Shown: one piece after another, positions 39,272 through 47,994 of the stretch
Layout: the number at the start of each line of letters is the position of its first letter
Numbering within the stretch: position 1 is the first letter of the stretch
Assembly: GCF_900112495.1 (NCBI RefSeq)
Contig: NZ_FOMA01000001.1
Span: 806,001-870,000, forward strand
Direction of reading: 5' to 3'
DNA length: 64,000 nucleotides
DNA from: Bacillus sp. OV322
GTDB taxonomy: Bacteria > Bacillota > Bacilli > Bacillales > DSM-1321
Program-made: the position numbers and the translations under genes
The notes under the pieces: generated by a model
Database searches by the model: none
What the model was told of the DNA's origin: nothing
Seen by the model: only the letters and a program-made list of their open reading frames with translations

Positions 39272-40318
39272 ATGGATTATATACAGACAGTAGAGGAATT
39301 CCCGATATATTTCCCTGTATTTGAAGCAACAATGCGTATTACCTCAGAAAGGTTAATTGATTTTGATCCTTTTACAAAGTTCGTTTTTCAAATGCTTGGG
39401 AGTGGAAAAACAATTGCTGCGGTAGAAGAAGTAACAGAGTTGAGATCATATATTATCTTGGAAGAGGTATATCGCTTGCAGGGATGGGGGTTCTTTGAAG
39501 AAGATGATGGTAATTATAATTTAACAAAGATAGGACAACGTTATCTAAAACTTATGAGTCTTGTAGATGACCTAAATGAAGAATCACGGAAAGTGCTTGT
39601 TAACGCTTTTAATGGAAAAGTGATTGGGGGAGGTGCCCGATTGTTTAAAGCAGATGAATGCATGCCGAGGTTAAAAGTAAAAGTTGTTAAAGAGCTCCTC
39701 CAAAACAAAAATTTCAGTAATAGCCATGCATTTTTTGTGGAGCATGTCTGCTTCACCCATCCAAATAGTTATGATTTATCAAAAGAAGAGCTTGAAAGCA
39801 TACAAGTTTGGATTGATTGTGATCCGCGTACACAATACTATGGTGCATCTATTAAAGAAGTACCGGTTCAAACGCTTGAGAAGGAATTCTTGGAATCATT
39901 CGATATGGCGATTCAAACAGGGATTATCCCCATTACAATTAAACTACATCACCCTTTGTTGGAAGAATACCGCCACGTTTGGCCGACATTGAAGCAATTA
40001 AAGCAATTTGATTCATCGCTTCTTTCAGAAAAAGCAGAAGAAATACTCGAATTACAAGAAATTCTAGTTGCAACTGAGGCTGTACTGCCAACATTTTATT
40101 ATGAGCAACTGACAGGAAATATCGTATCGTCTTACGACGATTATAGTATTTCCAATCAAGTGTATAAATTGAAATGGGAACAGACCAATGTGCCTGATCA
40201 ATTGAATATTGAACAGCTTCCTGAGGATATTGATATTCCGCCTGGCTTTGAAATTGAATTTAAGCAAGGGGATATAATGATGCGGACAACTCCATTATCT
40301 TCATGGTTTCTTGCATAA
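39272..40318 (+). CDS. Island gene A: probable winged-helix protein, 348 residues
   Basis: Not recognised. Residues ~43-95 (AAVEEVTELRSYIILEEVYRLQGWGFFEEDDGNYNLTKIGQRYL, in pieces) look like a winged helix: a helical pair followed by a hairpin and a GxxYxLTxxG motif typical of winged-HTH wings. The middle (~125-200) is mixed alpha/beta, and the C-terminal 60 residues are beta-rich and acidic. No transmembrane helix or nuclease motif is seen. It is first of four genes, with 11 nt to the next, so it is likely cotranscribed. DNA or RNA sensing or a structural role is inference only. Confidence 0.75.
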   Translation: MDYIQTVEEFPIYFPVFEATMRITSERLIDFDPFTKFVFQMLGSGKTIAAVEEVTELRSYIILEEVYRLQGWGFFEEDDGNYNLTKIGQRYLKLMSLVDDLNEESRKVLVNAFNGKVIGGGARLFKADECMPRLKVKVVKELLQNKNFSNSHAFFVEHVCFTHPNSYDLSKEELESIQVWIDCDPRTQYYGASIKEVPVQTLEKEFLESFDMAIQTGIIPITIKLHHPLLEEYRHVWPTLKQLKQFDSSLLSEKAEEILELQEILVATEAVLPTFYYEQLTGNIVSSYDDYSISNQVYKLKWEQTNVPDQLNIEQLPEDIDIPPGFEIEFKQGDIMMRTTPLSSWFLA

Positions 40319-40329
40319 GGAGGAGTAAA

Positions 40330-40890
40330 ATGAGTAACGTAGCATTTAGGTTTTTAGGCCATATGGCAAACCGGGGGAGCGGTATAATACGAGCAGCAGG
40401 ACAGCAAAATATCCCTCAACTTGCTTTAGAAACAGGATTAAATGTTATGGAGCTTGTTGGCAACATAGTTTCTTACAATGAAGCTAAAAAACAAACTGAT
40501 TATCTACACGAGCAAGTAGAAAATGCCAGAGCACATAATGACCGTATAGTTGAAATACAACAACAAAATTACGAAGAAAAGCTTTTATTACTTCAACAAC
40601 GAATAGAAGAGGAATTGCGGACTGAACAAAAACAGTTAAAGTTTGAACTGCAAGCATATGCACAAAAGCTTGAAACACAGTATTCAGAGGATGCATCCAT
40701 ATATGAACAAAATAAAAAGCTGATAGAAGTCGTAAATGACACCCTGCATAACCTTCTGGGGATTTTAGATAAAGCAGGTCAATATTTAGATACGCTGACA
40801 GAAGAAGATAAGGTGAGGAAACAAGAATTATTTGAGGAATATCGTAAAATCCAAAAGCAAGTAAACCAGCTTGTGAAAACACTATATTAA
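40330..40890 (+). CDS. Island gene B: coiled-coil protein, 186 residues
   Basis: Not recognised. The ATG is preceded by AAGGAGGAG, the strongest ribosome binding site of the operon. Residues ~1-45 contain a short amphipathic/hydrophobic part (ALETGLNVMELVGNIVSY), then a long coiled coil (~55-130) rich in Glu, Gln and Leu, and a second helical pair at the C-terminus. No enzymatic motif is visible. It could be a scaffold or multimeriser for the helicase encoded by gene D. Confidence 0.75.
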   Translation: MSNVAFRFLGHMANRGSGIIRAAGQQNIPQLALETGLNVMELVGNIVSYNEAKKQTDYLHEQVENARAHNDRIVEIQQQNYEEKLLLLQQRIEEELRTEQKQLKFELQAYAQKLETQYSEDASIYEQNKKLIEVVNDTLHNLLGILDKAGQYLDTLTEEDKVRKQELFEEYRKIQKQVNQLVKTLY

Positions 40891-40901
40891 GGAGAAAAAT
40901 A

Positions 40902-41528
40902 ATGGGCTTAAATATTGAAAACATAAAAAAAGTTGCTGAAAAAGTGTCAAAGGCAGAAAAGGAAACAAAAAAAGAAAGCAACAAAAAAACGCATGGCGAG
41001 AAAATGGATTACTTACAAAAAGGTATTGACGTCATTGAAAGTACGTCGAGTTTAATTGAAACGATTATTACGGCAAGAAAAGAAACGCACTTAGCTAAAA
41101 TCAATTTAGATAGTAAGCAAATTGAACTCGAAAGAGACTTAGGGAAATACCAAACCACGCTCCAAAAAGAGATTAAAGAAATGGAAAAGGAAGTAGAAAA
41201 ATATAGAATTGATTCAGAGATAAAGTTAAAGGAACTTGATGTAAGCATCCATGAACTAAAAGAATCAGAGGAAACGAAGCGCTTGCAAATCCAGAAAGAT
41301 CACGAAACAAAAATGCGTATGTTAGATATGCAACAATCTATTCTTGAAACAGTAATGGAAATGTATAAACAGTATTATGCTGCAATGTTTGCAGGCGTTG
41401 TATTACCTGTTACACCTGCAAATATGACAAATGATATGCAAAATTGTATTCAATCATTGAATACATCAATTCAATATTTAAACCAGCCTCAATCACAGAT
41501 CACGATGAATAAGCAACTAGATTATTAA
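40902..41528 (+). CDS. Island gene C: coiled-coil protein, 208 residues
   Basis: Not recognised. A Lys/Glu-rich N-terminus (~1-35) leads to a nearly continuous predicted coiled coil from ~60 to ~150 (for example LERDLGKYQTTLQKEIKEME). A less charged segment with MYKQYYAAMFAGVVLPVTP (~155-175) follows, which may touch a membrane. It resembles gene B in size and style, so B and C may be diverged partners. Spacing of 11 and 12 nt on either side supports one transcript. Confidence 0.75.
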   Translation: MGLNIENIKKVAEKVSKAEKETKKESNKKTHGEKMDYLQKGIDVIESTSSLIETIITARKETHLAKINLDSKQIELERDLGKYQTTLQKEIKEMEKEVEKYRIDSEIKLKELDVSIHELKESEETKRLQIQKDHETKMRMLDMQQSILETVMEMYKQYYAAMFAGVVLPVTPANMTNDMQNCIQSLNTSIQYLNQPQSQITMNKQLDY

Positions 41529-41540
41529 TGGGGTGAAAAT

Positions 41541-44500
41541 ATGATACCACTTGTTCCCATTGTAATAGGCGCGCTTGCTACAATTGGTATTGGTTCGGCT
41601 GTTGCTTCATTCATCTATGGTGAATTAACTGCTGAACAAAAAATACTTCAAAAAGAAATGCAGGATGACTTAGCGAGTCTTGAGCGTGACCGACAAAATA
41701 GATTACAAAAAATTCTGGAGCAATTCGAAATTGATGAATCGACATTCTTGGAATCTCGTGACGAACGCATTGTGTCAGCGCGTAAACAGTACTTTGCTGA
41801 TCGTCAAGCTCAATCCGAAAGGCATATCGAACGATATATTACGTTAGCTCATGAACAAATAAAAATAACAGAAGGCATTCGTAAAGAAATTGAAGAGGGG
41901 CTTAATCGATTACGTACATTAAGAAGAACTCAAAAAACTATCTTACGCCAAGAAGCGATGGAACATTTAGAACGCGAATTGAACGAAGCGAAAAATAAAG
42001 CGTACGGATATGTACAATATTTAAAGCAATATGAAAAACAGCTGAGATATCGACGTAGTCAAGTCGAAGAAGAAGATTTATTATTTTCTTTAAAACTGCC
42101 AGAAGACTACCCTTATATCGGAAAACTATTATTTTTTAAGAAAAACCTATTAGAAGAATCACTCCTTCAGCACCACTCAAGGCATTTCATTTCTATAAAG
42201 TACGATGCAACGGACAAAGAACTTTTACAGCCCCTTGATGACGAGGCAGTAGTGCCAGTCATCGTTACTGAATTTAATAGAACGACTTATTCATATGACC
42301 TAAGCATTGGTAAGGGATCTTTAAAACATATTGCAATCAACCAGTCAAAAATTGGTGTTGAAGCAATGGTTAAAGAGCATACTGAGAAAAAGCTTATCCT
42401 ACTTGATTATAAGGGTGTAACTCTGAAACTGCATCGTAAAAACTTGGAGAATCCACGCAAGGTACCTCCGATTGGGGCAAAATTACGTGTTTATCCTACC
42501 AATTGGGATTTCGCTTTGTATCATCCGGTCTTTGTAACTGAGAATTATCAAGACAGCTTAAAGTCATTTCAGTTCGATACCCTACCCATCGTTTTCTCCG
42601 CGCAAGGAACCGAGGAATTTATCACGTTTCTTGAAGAAAACGGATTTTCAAATGAAGCGGATGAATGGAAAATCGGCCCGATCGATGAAACATCATCACT
42701 CATTAAATTGCAGCTGGGGGACAAGCTCATATTTGCAGTGCGTTTTATTGAAGGGGCAAGAAGTTATTTTTACTTCGAGGGTATGTTGCCTTTAGAAGAT
42801 AGCTTTAAGCCTGAAGATGTTTTTGTTGTCATGGATGCAGAATTTGAAATGGTGGAAGAACAAGACATTGAGCTTTTGTCAGAAAGTGCTTATGAGCACA
42901 TGCTTGACTTAAGTATCATGCTGTTTAAAGAGTTTAAAATTCAGCAGCAGCTGAATGCAAGCATGGAAGGTCTTAGTTTTTTTACAAAATGGACGGAAGT
43001 AACAGAAAAGCTAGTTCAGTACTTATCTAAGGGGAAAGAAGTAATTTGTGATTTAAGTGAAACGGCACATAGTTATAGGTTGCCTAATGCACCCCTATTT
43101 GCACATGAGTACGAATTATTAAATGCAGAAGAAGTACGCCAGAGGTTAACTGATCTGGAGTTAACAGGCATGGTTGAATTTATTGTAGAAGTTAATAAGA
43201 ACCAATACATGTCGGTTGAATTTGATGAAACAGTACAAAATCTCCGTATTTACACTGAAGCATCATCTCTCGTAATACCAACATCCCAACTAAAAGTGTA
43301 CGTGAAAAACTTTTGCTATCCAGAGATACAGCAACTGAATGCTTTGAACACATTTCGCAGTGGGCAGCTTGTCAATGGACAGCTTCAATCATATACTTTA
43401 AACAGCAAAAATATTGAGTCTCAAAAAGCCATAGTAGAAGAAATAAATTTCAAGAATGAACGACTCACTGAAAATCTAGCTCAAAAAGAAGCAGTTGAGC
43501 AAGCATTACAGGAAGAAAATATTTACTTAGTACAGGGACCGCCAGGCACAGGCAAAACGACAGTCATTCGTGAGTTGATGGCACAATATTTAGAGAGATA
43601 CCCATCTGCTCGCATTTTAATTGTATCTCAGGCAAATGTAGCGATTGATAATGTTTTAAAAGGCTTCGGTAAACAATATGAGGATCAAATGATCCGTTGC
43701 GGCAATGTAGATAAAATCGATTCTCAACTTACATTTATCAGCTTTGACACAAAATACAACGCTTATGTAGAAAAAATTGCCCAAAAAGAAGAAATAGGTC
43801 CTCAAGCTGAGTTTTTAACGAAATGGAAATCTCTAATTGGCTGTGGGCAAGACCGTGCAAATCCAATTATGGGAGAATTGCTGGTAAAAAATCATCAGAT
43901 TGTCGGTGCAACTTGCTTAGGATTAATGCAGAGAAAGATAGGGCTTGATCGTGTTGAATTTGATTTAGTTATCATTGACGAGGCAGGAAAAGCATTACCT
44001 GCTGAGCTGCTTATTCCGTTAAACAAAGCAAAAAAGGTAGTATTGATTGGTGACCACAAGCAACTTCCGCCAGTTGTACATCCAGCTCTTTATGATACAG
44101 AAAAAATTGAACTTGAAAACCGATCTTACTGTGTAGATGATTTATTTGCTACAAGCCTATTTAAGCGTTTGTATGAAAACTGTCCAGATACCAATAAGCA
44201 GATGCTGAATACACAATATCGCATGCCAGCAGTTATCGGTTCAATGATTAGTAAATTCTTTTATGAAGGACAGCTCTTAAACGGACAAGGAACAGAAGAG
44301 CGTCCTACAAAATATTTTAACCGGCATTTAAACATTTTAGATTTGTCAGATGAAATGAAATACCGCGAAAGCACTAAGGATTCGGCAGTAACAAATGTGT
44401 ATGAAGCCCAACTTGTAGCAAAGCTTGTAAAACAAGTTCGAGCCAAACTTCCAATGCAAGAGAAAATTGCAGTTATTTGTCCATACCGTGGCCAAATGCG

Positions 44501-44843
44501 CTGTATTCGTGAAGCTTTGCGTAAAGAAGGTGTCGATTGGACGCAAGGAAATATTGCGGTAAATACGATTGATGCTTATCAAGGCGATGAGGCAGAACTG
44601 GTAATCTTCTGTATGACGAGGTCGTTGCGTAAAACCCCTTATTTCTCGGATGAAGCACGACTAAATGTCGCTTTGTCCCGCGTAAAAAATGATTTGCTTA
44701 TCATTGGGTCGCTGCGTTATTTACAGTCATATGGGGAATCGCATATTTTGCACAAAATCGCTCAATATATCACTGATCACGGGGCGATCCTAAAAGAAGA
44801 AGACGTGCTTGAAGGTGAGTTAGCCTTAATAGAGGAAGCCTAA
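41541..44843 (+). CDS. Island gene D: membrane-anchored Upf1/Dna2-like SF1 helicase, 1100 residues
   Basis: N-terminal hydrophobic helix (IPLVPIVIGALATIGIGSAV, ~2-21) and a coiled coil to ~185; a mixed middle region (~190-640); then a COG1112-type SF1B helicase. Motifs: Walker A QGPPGTGKTT (~665), DEAG Walker B in VIIDEAGKALPAE (~812), GDHKQLPPVV (~837), QYRMP (~893), NTIDAYQGDE (~1008) and NVALSRVKNDLLIIGS (~1040). It lacks any nuclease, kinase or PLD domain that I can see. Known relatives act on RNA or DNA, and one anti-phage system (Mokosh) uses a related helicase, but without these partners. Membrane anchoring plus coiled-coil partners makes a surface- or membrane-tethered nucleic-acid machine plausible (inference). 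Confidence 0.9.
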   Translation: MIPLVPIVIGALATIGIGSAVASFIYGELTAEQKILQKEMQDDLASLERDRQNRLQKILEQFEIDESTFLESRDERIVSARKQYFADRQAQSERHIERYITLAHEQIKITEGIRKEIEEGLNRLRTLRRTQKTILRQEAMEHLERELNEAKNKAYGYVQYLKQYEKQLRYRRSQVEEEDLLFSLKLPEDYPYIGKLLFFKKNLLEESLLQHHSRHFISIKYDATDKELLQPLDDEAVVPVIVTEFNRTTYSYDLSIGKGSLKHIAINQSKIGVEAMVKEHTEKKLILLDYKGVTLKLHRKNLENPRKVPPIGAKLRVYPTNWDFALYHPVFVTENYQDSLKSFQFDTLPIVFSAQGTEEFITFLEENGFSNEADEWKIGPIDETSSLIKLQLGDKLIFAVRFIEGARSYFYFEGMLPLEDSFKPEDVFVVMDAEFEMVEEQDIELLSESAYEHMLDLSIMLFKEFKIQQQLNASMEGLSFFTKWTEVTEKLVQYLSKGKEVICDLSETAHSYRLPNAPLFAHEYELLNAEEVRQRLTDLELTGMVEFIVEVNKNQYMSVEFDETVQNLRIYTEASSLVIPTSQLKVYVKNFCYPEIQQLNALNTFRSGQLVNGQLQSYTLNSKNIESQKAIVEEINFKNERLTENLAQKEAVEQALQEENIYLVQGPPGTGKTTVIRELMAQYLERYPSARILIVSQANVAIDNVLKGFGKQYEDQMIRCGNVDKIDSQLTFISFDTKYNAYVEKIAQKEEIGPQAEFLTKWKSLIGCGQDRANPIMGELLVKNHQIVGATCLGLMQRKIGLDRVEFDLVIIDEAGKALPAELLIPLNKAKKVVLIGDHKQLPPVVHPALYDTEKIELENRSYCVDDLFATSLFKRLYENCPDTNKQMLNTQYRMPAVIGSMISKFFYEGQLLNGQGTEERPTKYFNRHLNILDLSDEMKYRESTKDSAVTNVYEAQLVAKLVKQVRAKLPMQEKIAVICPYRGQMRCIREALRKEGVDWTQGNIAVNTIDAYQGDEAELVIFCMTRSLRKTPYFSDEARLNVALSRVKNDLLIIGSLRYLQSYGESHILHKIAQYITDHGAILKEEDVLEGELALIEEA

Positions 44844-45094
44844 AAAAGGAGCTAGCTATCATATCACTTTGTTCATCAGATAATTGTTTAATTACCATAT
44901 AATTTTTACAATAAATGCGTGGTAAAGCTAACGCGGACTTACCATTCAATACTAAGGTTTTGCCCATATAGTTGCCCGCCACTTGCCCATCAAGAGGTTT
45001 TATTTAATTATTATTTATTCTAGGTATTTGTTTAGAAATCGCAGTATATCAAGGTTTTAATGAGTTGTATTTTCTTTGTTAGCTGTAAAAGATC

Positions 45095-45138
45095 TGTTCC
45101 GCACACAAGTTCATCCTTGGGAACGCGAACAGTATATG
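45095..45138. repeat. attR-like 44-bp direct repeat
   Basis: Identical to 38476-38519. With the flanking bases it belongs to the glnA C-terminal fragment [17 protein letters not shown] plus stop (45097-45150). Confidence 0.85.
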
Positions 45139-45150
45139 AGCATGTATTAA
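45097..45150 (+). pseudogene. Displaced glnA 3' end
   Basis: An 18-codon fragment of glnA ends in TAA and is followed by a glnA-type terminator. After the repeat, its codons (AGC ATG TAT) differ in wobble bases from the island-supplied copy (TCA ATG TAC), which confirms two independent versions of the ending. Confidence 0.85.
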
Positions 45151-45156
45151 TACCTA

Positions 45157-45192
45157 AACCCCTTGACACCATTTATGTTAAGGGGTTTTTGT
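45157..45192 (+). terminator. Original glnRA terminator, right copy
   Basis: An AAACCCCTT / AAGGGGTTT stem with a T-rich tail, at the same distance after the displaced glnA end as the left copy is after glnA. Confidence 0.8.
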
Positions 45193-45228
45193 TTGTTGTT
45201 TTGGAGGTCAGTTTTATTAATCTAAATG

Positions 45229-45291
45229 CTAACTGACCACATTTTGACCACTAATATTTAATGATTTTAATTTATTTAACAAGCCAAACAT
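45229..45291 (-). pseudogene. Second recombinase-like tail, decayed
   Basis: The minus strand encodes MFGLLNKLKSLNISGQNVVS and a stop, with no open frame behind it. The short SGQNVVS ending resembles C-termini of some Bacillus phage integrases, but it is too short to be sure. It lies 90 bp beyond the attR-like repeat, in the same orientation as the left remnant, and suggests a previous element at this site. Confidence 0.3.
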
Positions 45292-45572
45292 AATTTACTT
45301 TAGTAATGCTAACAGGTGTGTTAAGAGAATATGTCATGCAAGAGAGCAAATTTTTTGGTCTCTTATTCTATTGGAGCCTGAATGGTAGATTAATGCATCA
45401 TCTCTCTTTTCCAGTATAAAACTGGGCGCCTCGTAATCAGAAGAGGATTAAAGGTCCTTATGTACCGTAGCTGCAAATCGCAATGGGCAATGGATACAGC
45501 TGAGGAGGATAGAACTTCATTAAAAGGCTCATTAATATAGTTCGAGTAAAGCCGTGCCGTATCAAAGCTTAG

Positions 45573-45715
45573 TCAGTCTTTTGGAGATTTCTGTGCTTGG
45601 ATCCTTTTTCCTGATTCAATTTGGGAGTAATAGCTCCTGTCGATAAAAGCAGCGGATGCGACTTCTCCCGGAAACATGTTTTTTTCTATCGTAATTGTAA
45701 TAACCATTTTCTCAT
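45573..45715 (-). pseudogene. XRE-family HTH regulator, frameshifted remnant
   Basis: An ATG with AGGTGG upstream (minus strand, 45715) begins MRKWLLQLR and stops. In the next frame it continues FPGEVASAAFIDRSYYSQIE, then SGKR. That is the signature recognition-helix region of XRE/HTH_3 regulators carried by Bacillus phages and plasmids. The rest is missing and ends in TGA at 45573. It supports a decayed mobile element next to glnA. Confidence 0.55.
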
Positions 45716-45974
45716 TGTAACCACCTGAAACTTTTCATCTCTTTTTTCTATGATTATAAACATGGATGAAATCAAAATAATACTAATAATGTGATTTAGT
45801 CAAAAAATGAAAAATTCACTTTATCTTTATGTACCAGGTGATAAAGCGGTTTTTCAGGTTGAATTTACTCGCCTTATAAAAATTTGTTCTTTGTAAGAAA
45901 TATTTTTAGCATACTTAATCATATGTTTGGAACAATACAAAATGTATTTAGGATAAAAAAGGAGGGGAATCAAA
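45716..45974. other. AT-rich spacer before the yra cluster
   Basis: No gene supported. The stretch between the HTH remnant and the coat-protein genes presumably holds a sporulation promoter. CATACTTAATCATATG near 45910 has a loose sigma-K-like CATA element. I would not rely on it. Confidence 0.35.
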
Positions 45975-46241
45975 ATGAATCAACAACATTTGGCTGCCCA
46001 TGAGTCATTGGATTTGCATGAGGCCATTAACTTTAAAACGCTTTGTATCGCTAAGTCTAAATTAATGCAAGGACTTGCCTTTGATGATGATCTTAGGAAC
46101 TTAATGAAAAAAGATGTTACACAATCGATACAAGATCTGACTGAATTGCAGTCGCTCTATGAAAGAGCACCTTTTCAAGCTCCTGTTCCTCAAAATCGCC
46201 CAACCCCCATTATTAATGGAAAGGAAGGAACCATACAGTGA
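45975..46241 (+). CDS. yraG: YraG-like spore coat protein
   Basis: The 88-residue protein belongs to the small coat-associated family seen beside CotF-like proteins. [27 protein letters not shown] is typical of the N-terminal half, and the C-terminal end is Pro-rich. It opens a five-gene cluster in the order yraG-yraF-adhB-yraE-yraD, the same as in B. subtilis. Strong AAAAAAGGAGGGG site. Its stop overlaps the yraF start (GTGA). Confidence 0.85.
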   Translation: MNQQHLAAHESLDLHEAINFKTLCIAKSKLMQGLAFDDDLRNLMKKDVTQSIQDLTELQSLYERAPFQAPVPQNRPTPIINGKEGTIQ

Positions 46242-46606
46242 ATAATGATTATTTGGACCCGATAAATTCGCTGCATATGCCTGAACTAGCAGACACCACT
46301 TTTGCGATGGACTTTCTTCTTCGTGCCAAGGAAGGCGTTCGCAACATAGCTGTGGCATTAACCGAATCTGCATCACCTGATGTTCGAGCTACATTAAAAA
46401 AACAATTGATGCAGGGCATTGCAATGCATCAGGAAATATCTGATTTAATGATCGAGAAAAAATGGTTCCATCCTTACGAACTAACAGAACAGTATCAATT
46501 GGATCAGCTTTCGGCCAACAATACGATTAAGATTGGCAAAATGAACCTGTTTCCTGTTGAAACCAATCGAAAGGGCATGTTCGATCGGACACCTGATGAA
46601 CATTAA
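46238..46606 (+). CDS. yraF: YraF, CotF-like spore coat protein
   Basis: The 122-residue CotF-family protein is a four-helix, ferritin-like fold. Motifs [26 protein letters not shown] (~10-40) and [20 protein letters not shown] (~70-90) are shared with YraD at 47991. The GTG start overlaps the previous stop. The C-terminus extends past the family core ([11 protein letters not shown]). Confidence 0.87.
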   Translation: MNNDYLDPINSLHMPELADTTFAMDFLLRAKEGVRNIAVALTESASPDVRATLKKQLMQGIAMHQEISDLMIEKKWFHPYELTEQYQLDQLSANNTIKIGKMNLFPVETNRKGMFDRTPDEH

Positions 46607-46624
46607 CACTGGAGGTTATATAGT

Positions 46625-47761
46625 ATGAAGGCAGTAACGTATCAAGGGATAAAAAATGTTGTTGTAAAAGAAGTGCCAGCCCCTAAGATTGAAAAACCAG
46701 ATGACATGATTATCAAAGTAACCAGTACAGCGATATGTGGGTCTGATTTGCATTTAATTCATGGTATGATCCCTAACCTGCAAGAGAACTATATCATTGG
46801 ACATGAACCGATGGGAATCGTTGAAGAGGTTGGTCCTGAAGTGACTAAAGTTAAAAAGGGAGACCGTGTAATCATTCCATTTAACATCGCGTGCGGTGAA
46901 TGCCGTTTCTGTAAAGACAATTTGGAAAGTCAATGCGACAATTCAAATGATAATGGAGATATGGGAGCCTATTTCGGATATTCCGGAACAACTGGCGGTT
47001 ACCCAGGCGGGCAAGCGGAATATTTGAGAGTTCCTTTTGCCAACTTTACTCATTTTAAAATCCCGGAGACCTGCGAGGAACCTGATGAAAAGTTAGCGGT
47101 TATTGCGGATGCGATGACCACTGGTTTTTGGAGTGTTGATAATGCGGGCGTAAAGGGCGGGGATACCGTTATCGTTTTGGGATGCGGTCCCGTGGGACTT
47201 TTTGCACAAAAGTTTTGCTGGCTAAAAGGAGCAAAGCGGGTGATTGCAGTCGATTATGTGAATTACCGCCTGCAACATGCAAAACGGACAAACAAAGTTG
47301 AAATTGTGAACTTTGAAGATCATAAAAATTGTGGAGAATACTTGAAGGAAATCACCAAGGGCGGTGCGGATGTAGTCATTGATGCTGTTGGTATGGACGG
47401 AAAAATGACCGATATGGAGTTTCTTGCCAGCGGATTAAAACTTCACAGTGGTGCATTGGGTGCATTTATCATGGCGACCCAGTGCGTCCGAAAAGGCGGC
47501 AATATCCAGGTAACCGGCGTTTATGCTGGGAAATATAACGGATTTCCATTTGGAGATGTTATGAACCGCAATGTAAATATTCGCTCAGGACAAGCACCTG
47601 TTATTCACTATATGCCTTATATGTTTGAACTGGTTTCTACAGGAAAGATTGATCCGGGAGATGTGGTCAGCCATGTCCTGCCGCTCAGTGAAGCAAAGCG
47701 CGGCTATGAGATTTTTGACACCAAAACAGATGATTGTATAAAAGTCGTCTTGAAACCTTAA
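46625..47761 (+). CDS. adhB: AdhB, zinc-dependent alcohol dehydrogenase
   Basis: The 378-residue medium-chain dehydrogenase is of the glutathione-independent formaldehyde dehydrogenase-like type. It has CGSDLHLIHG (catalytic Zn Cys, ~39), GHEPMGIVEEVG (~61), structural-zinc CGECRFCKDNLESQC, and NAD-binding GCGPVGLFAQ (~187). It is embedded between CotF-like gene pairs, which implies sporulation expression and possibly a coat or late-mother-cell role. The true substrate is unknown. Confidence 0.92.
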   Translation: MKAVTYQGIKNVVVKEVPAPKIEKPDDMIIKVTSTAICGSDLHLIHGMIPNLQENYIIGHEPMGIVEEVGPEVTKVKKGDRVIIPFNIACGECRFCKDNLESQCDNSNDNGDMGAYFGYSGTTGGYPGGQAEYLRVPFANFTHFKIPETCEEPDEKLAVIADAMTTGFWSVDNAGVKGGDTVIVLGCGPVGLFAQKFCWLKGAKRVIAVDYVNYRLQHAKRTNKVEIVNFEDHKNCGEYLKEITKGGADVVIDAVGMDGKMTDMEFLASGLKLHSGALGAFIMATQCVRKGGNIQVTGVYAGKYNGFPFGDVMNRNVNIRSGQAPVIHYMPYMFELVSTGKIDPGDVVSHVLPLSEAKRGYEIFDTKTDDCIKVVLKP

Positions 47762-47778
47762 GGAAGGAGGATTGAAAA

Positions 47779-47994
47779 ATGAACTATGCCCTACATGAAG
47801 TTCTTGAGGTTCAGGAAATGGCTGCTTTTAAAACAAATTGTTTAACCAAATCTAAAACAATGAAAGCGCTGGTTGGTGACTCAAGGCTAAAGGAAATTAT
47901 GCAGCAAGACATTGATCTTTCCACCAGACAGTTAGAAGAATATACCTCTGTTTTATCTAATGCAAAGCAATCATTAGGAGCTGAATACAATTGA
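47779..47994 (+). CDS. yraE: YraE-like small coat protein
   Basis: The 71-residue protein has the same N-terminal pattern as YraG (LHEVLEVQEMAAFKTNCLTKSKTM). Start ATG follows AGGAAGGAGG. The stop overlaps the yraD start by four bases (TTGA). Confidence 0.83.
   Translation: MNYALHEVLEVQEMAAFKTNCLTKSKTMKALVGDSRLKEIMQQDIDLSTRQLEEYTSVLSNAKQSLGAEYN

Larger units (their letters stand above)
38476..45138. mobile_element. Genomic island integrated at the glnA 3' end
   Basis: The island is bounded by perfect 44-bp direct repeats of the glnA C-terminal coding sequence. The right copy still encodes the glnA ending with a stop and is followed by a glnA-type terminator, so it is the displaced original end. 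Contents: two decayed fragments at the left (recombinase-like tail, YolD-like) and one intact four-gene operon of 5.6 kb. No functional integrase remains, so the island is probably immobile or mobilised in trans. Integration into the 3' end of a gene with restoration of the end is the classic outcome of tyrosine-recombinase elements. Confidence 0.8.

Noticed and set aside
44770-44982. Minus-strand 70-codon frame at the end of the helicase gene, starting MAGNYMGK
   Set aside because: It overlaps the helicase gene antisense, lacks a ribosome binding site and resembles nothing. The GGGCAA repeats that caught my eye are similar to those at 38.6 kb but do not form a clear integrase end.
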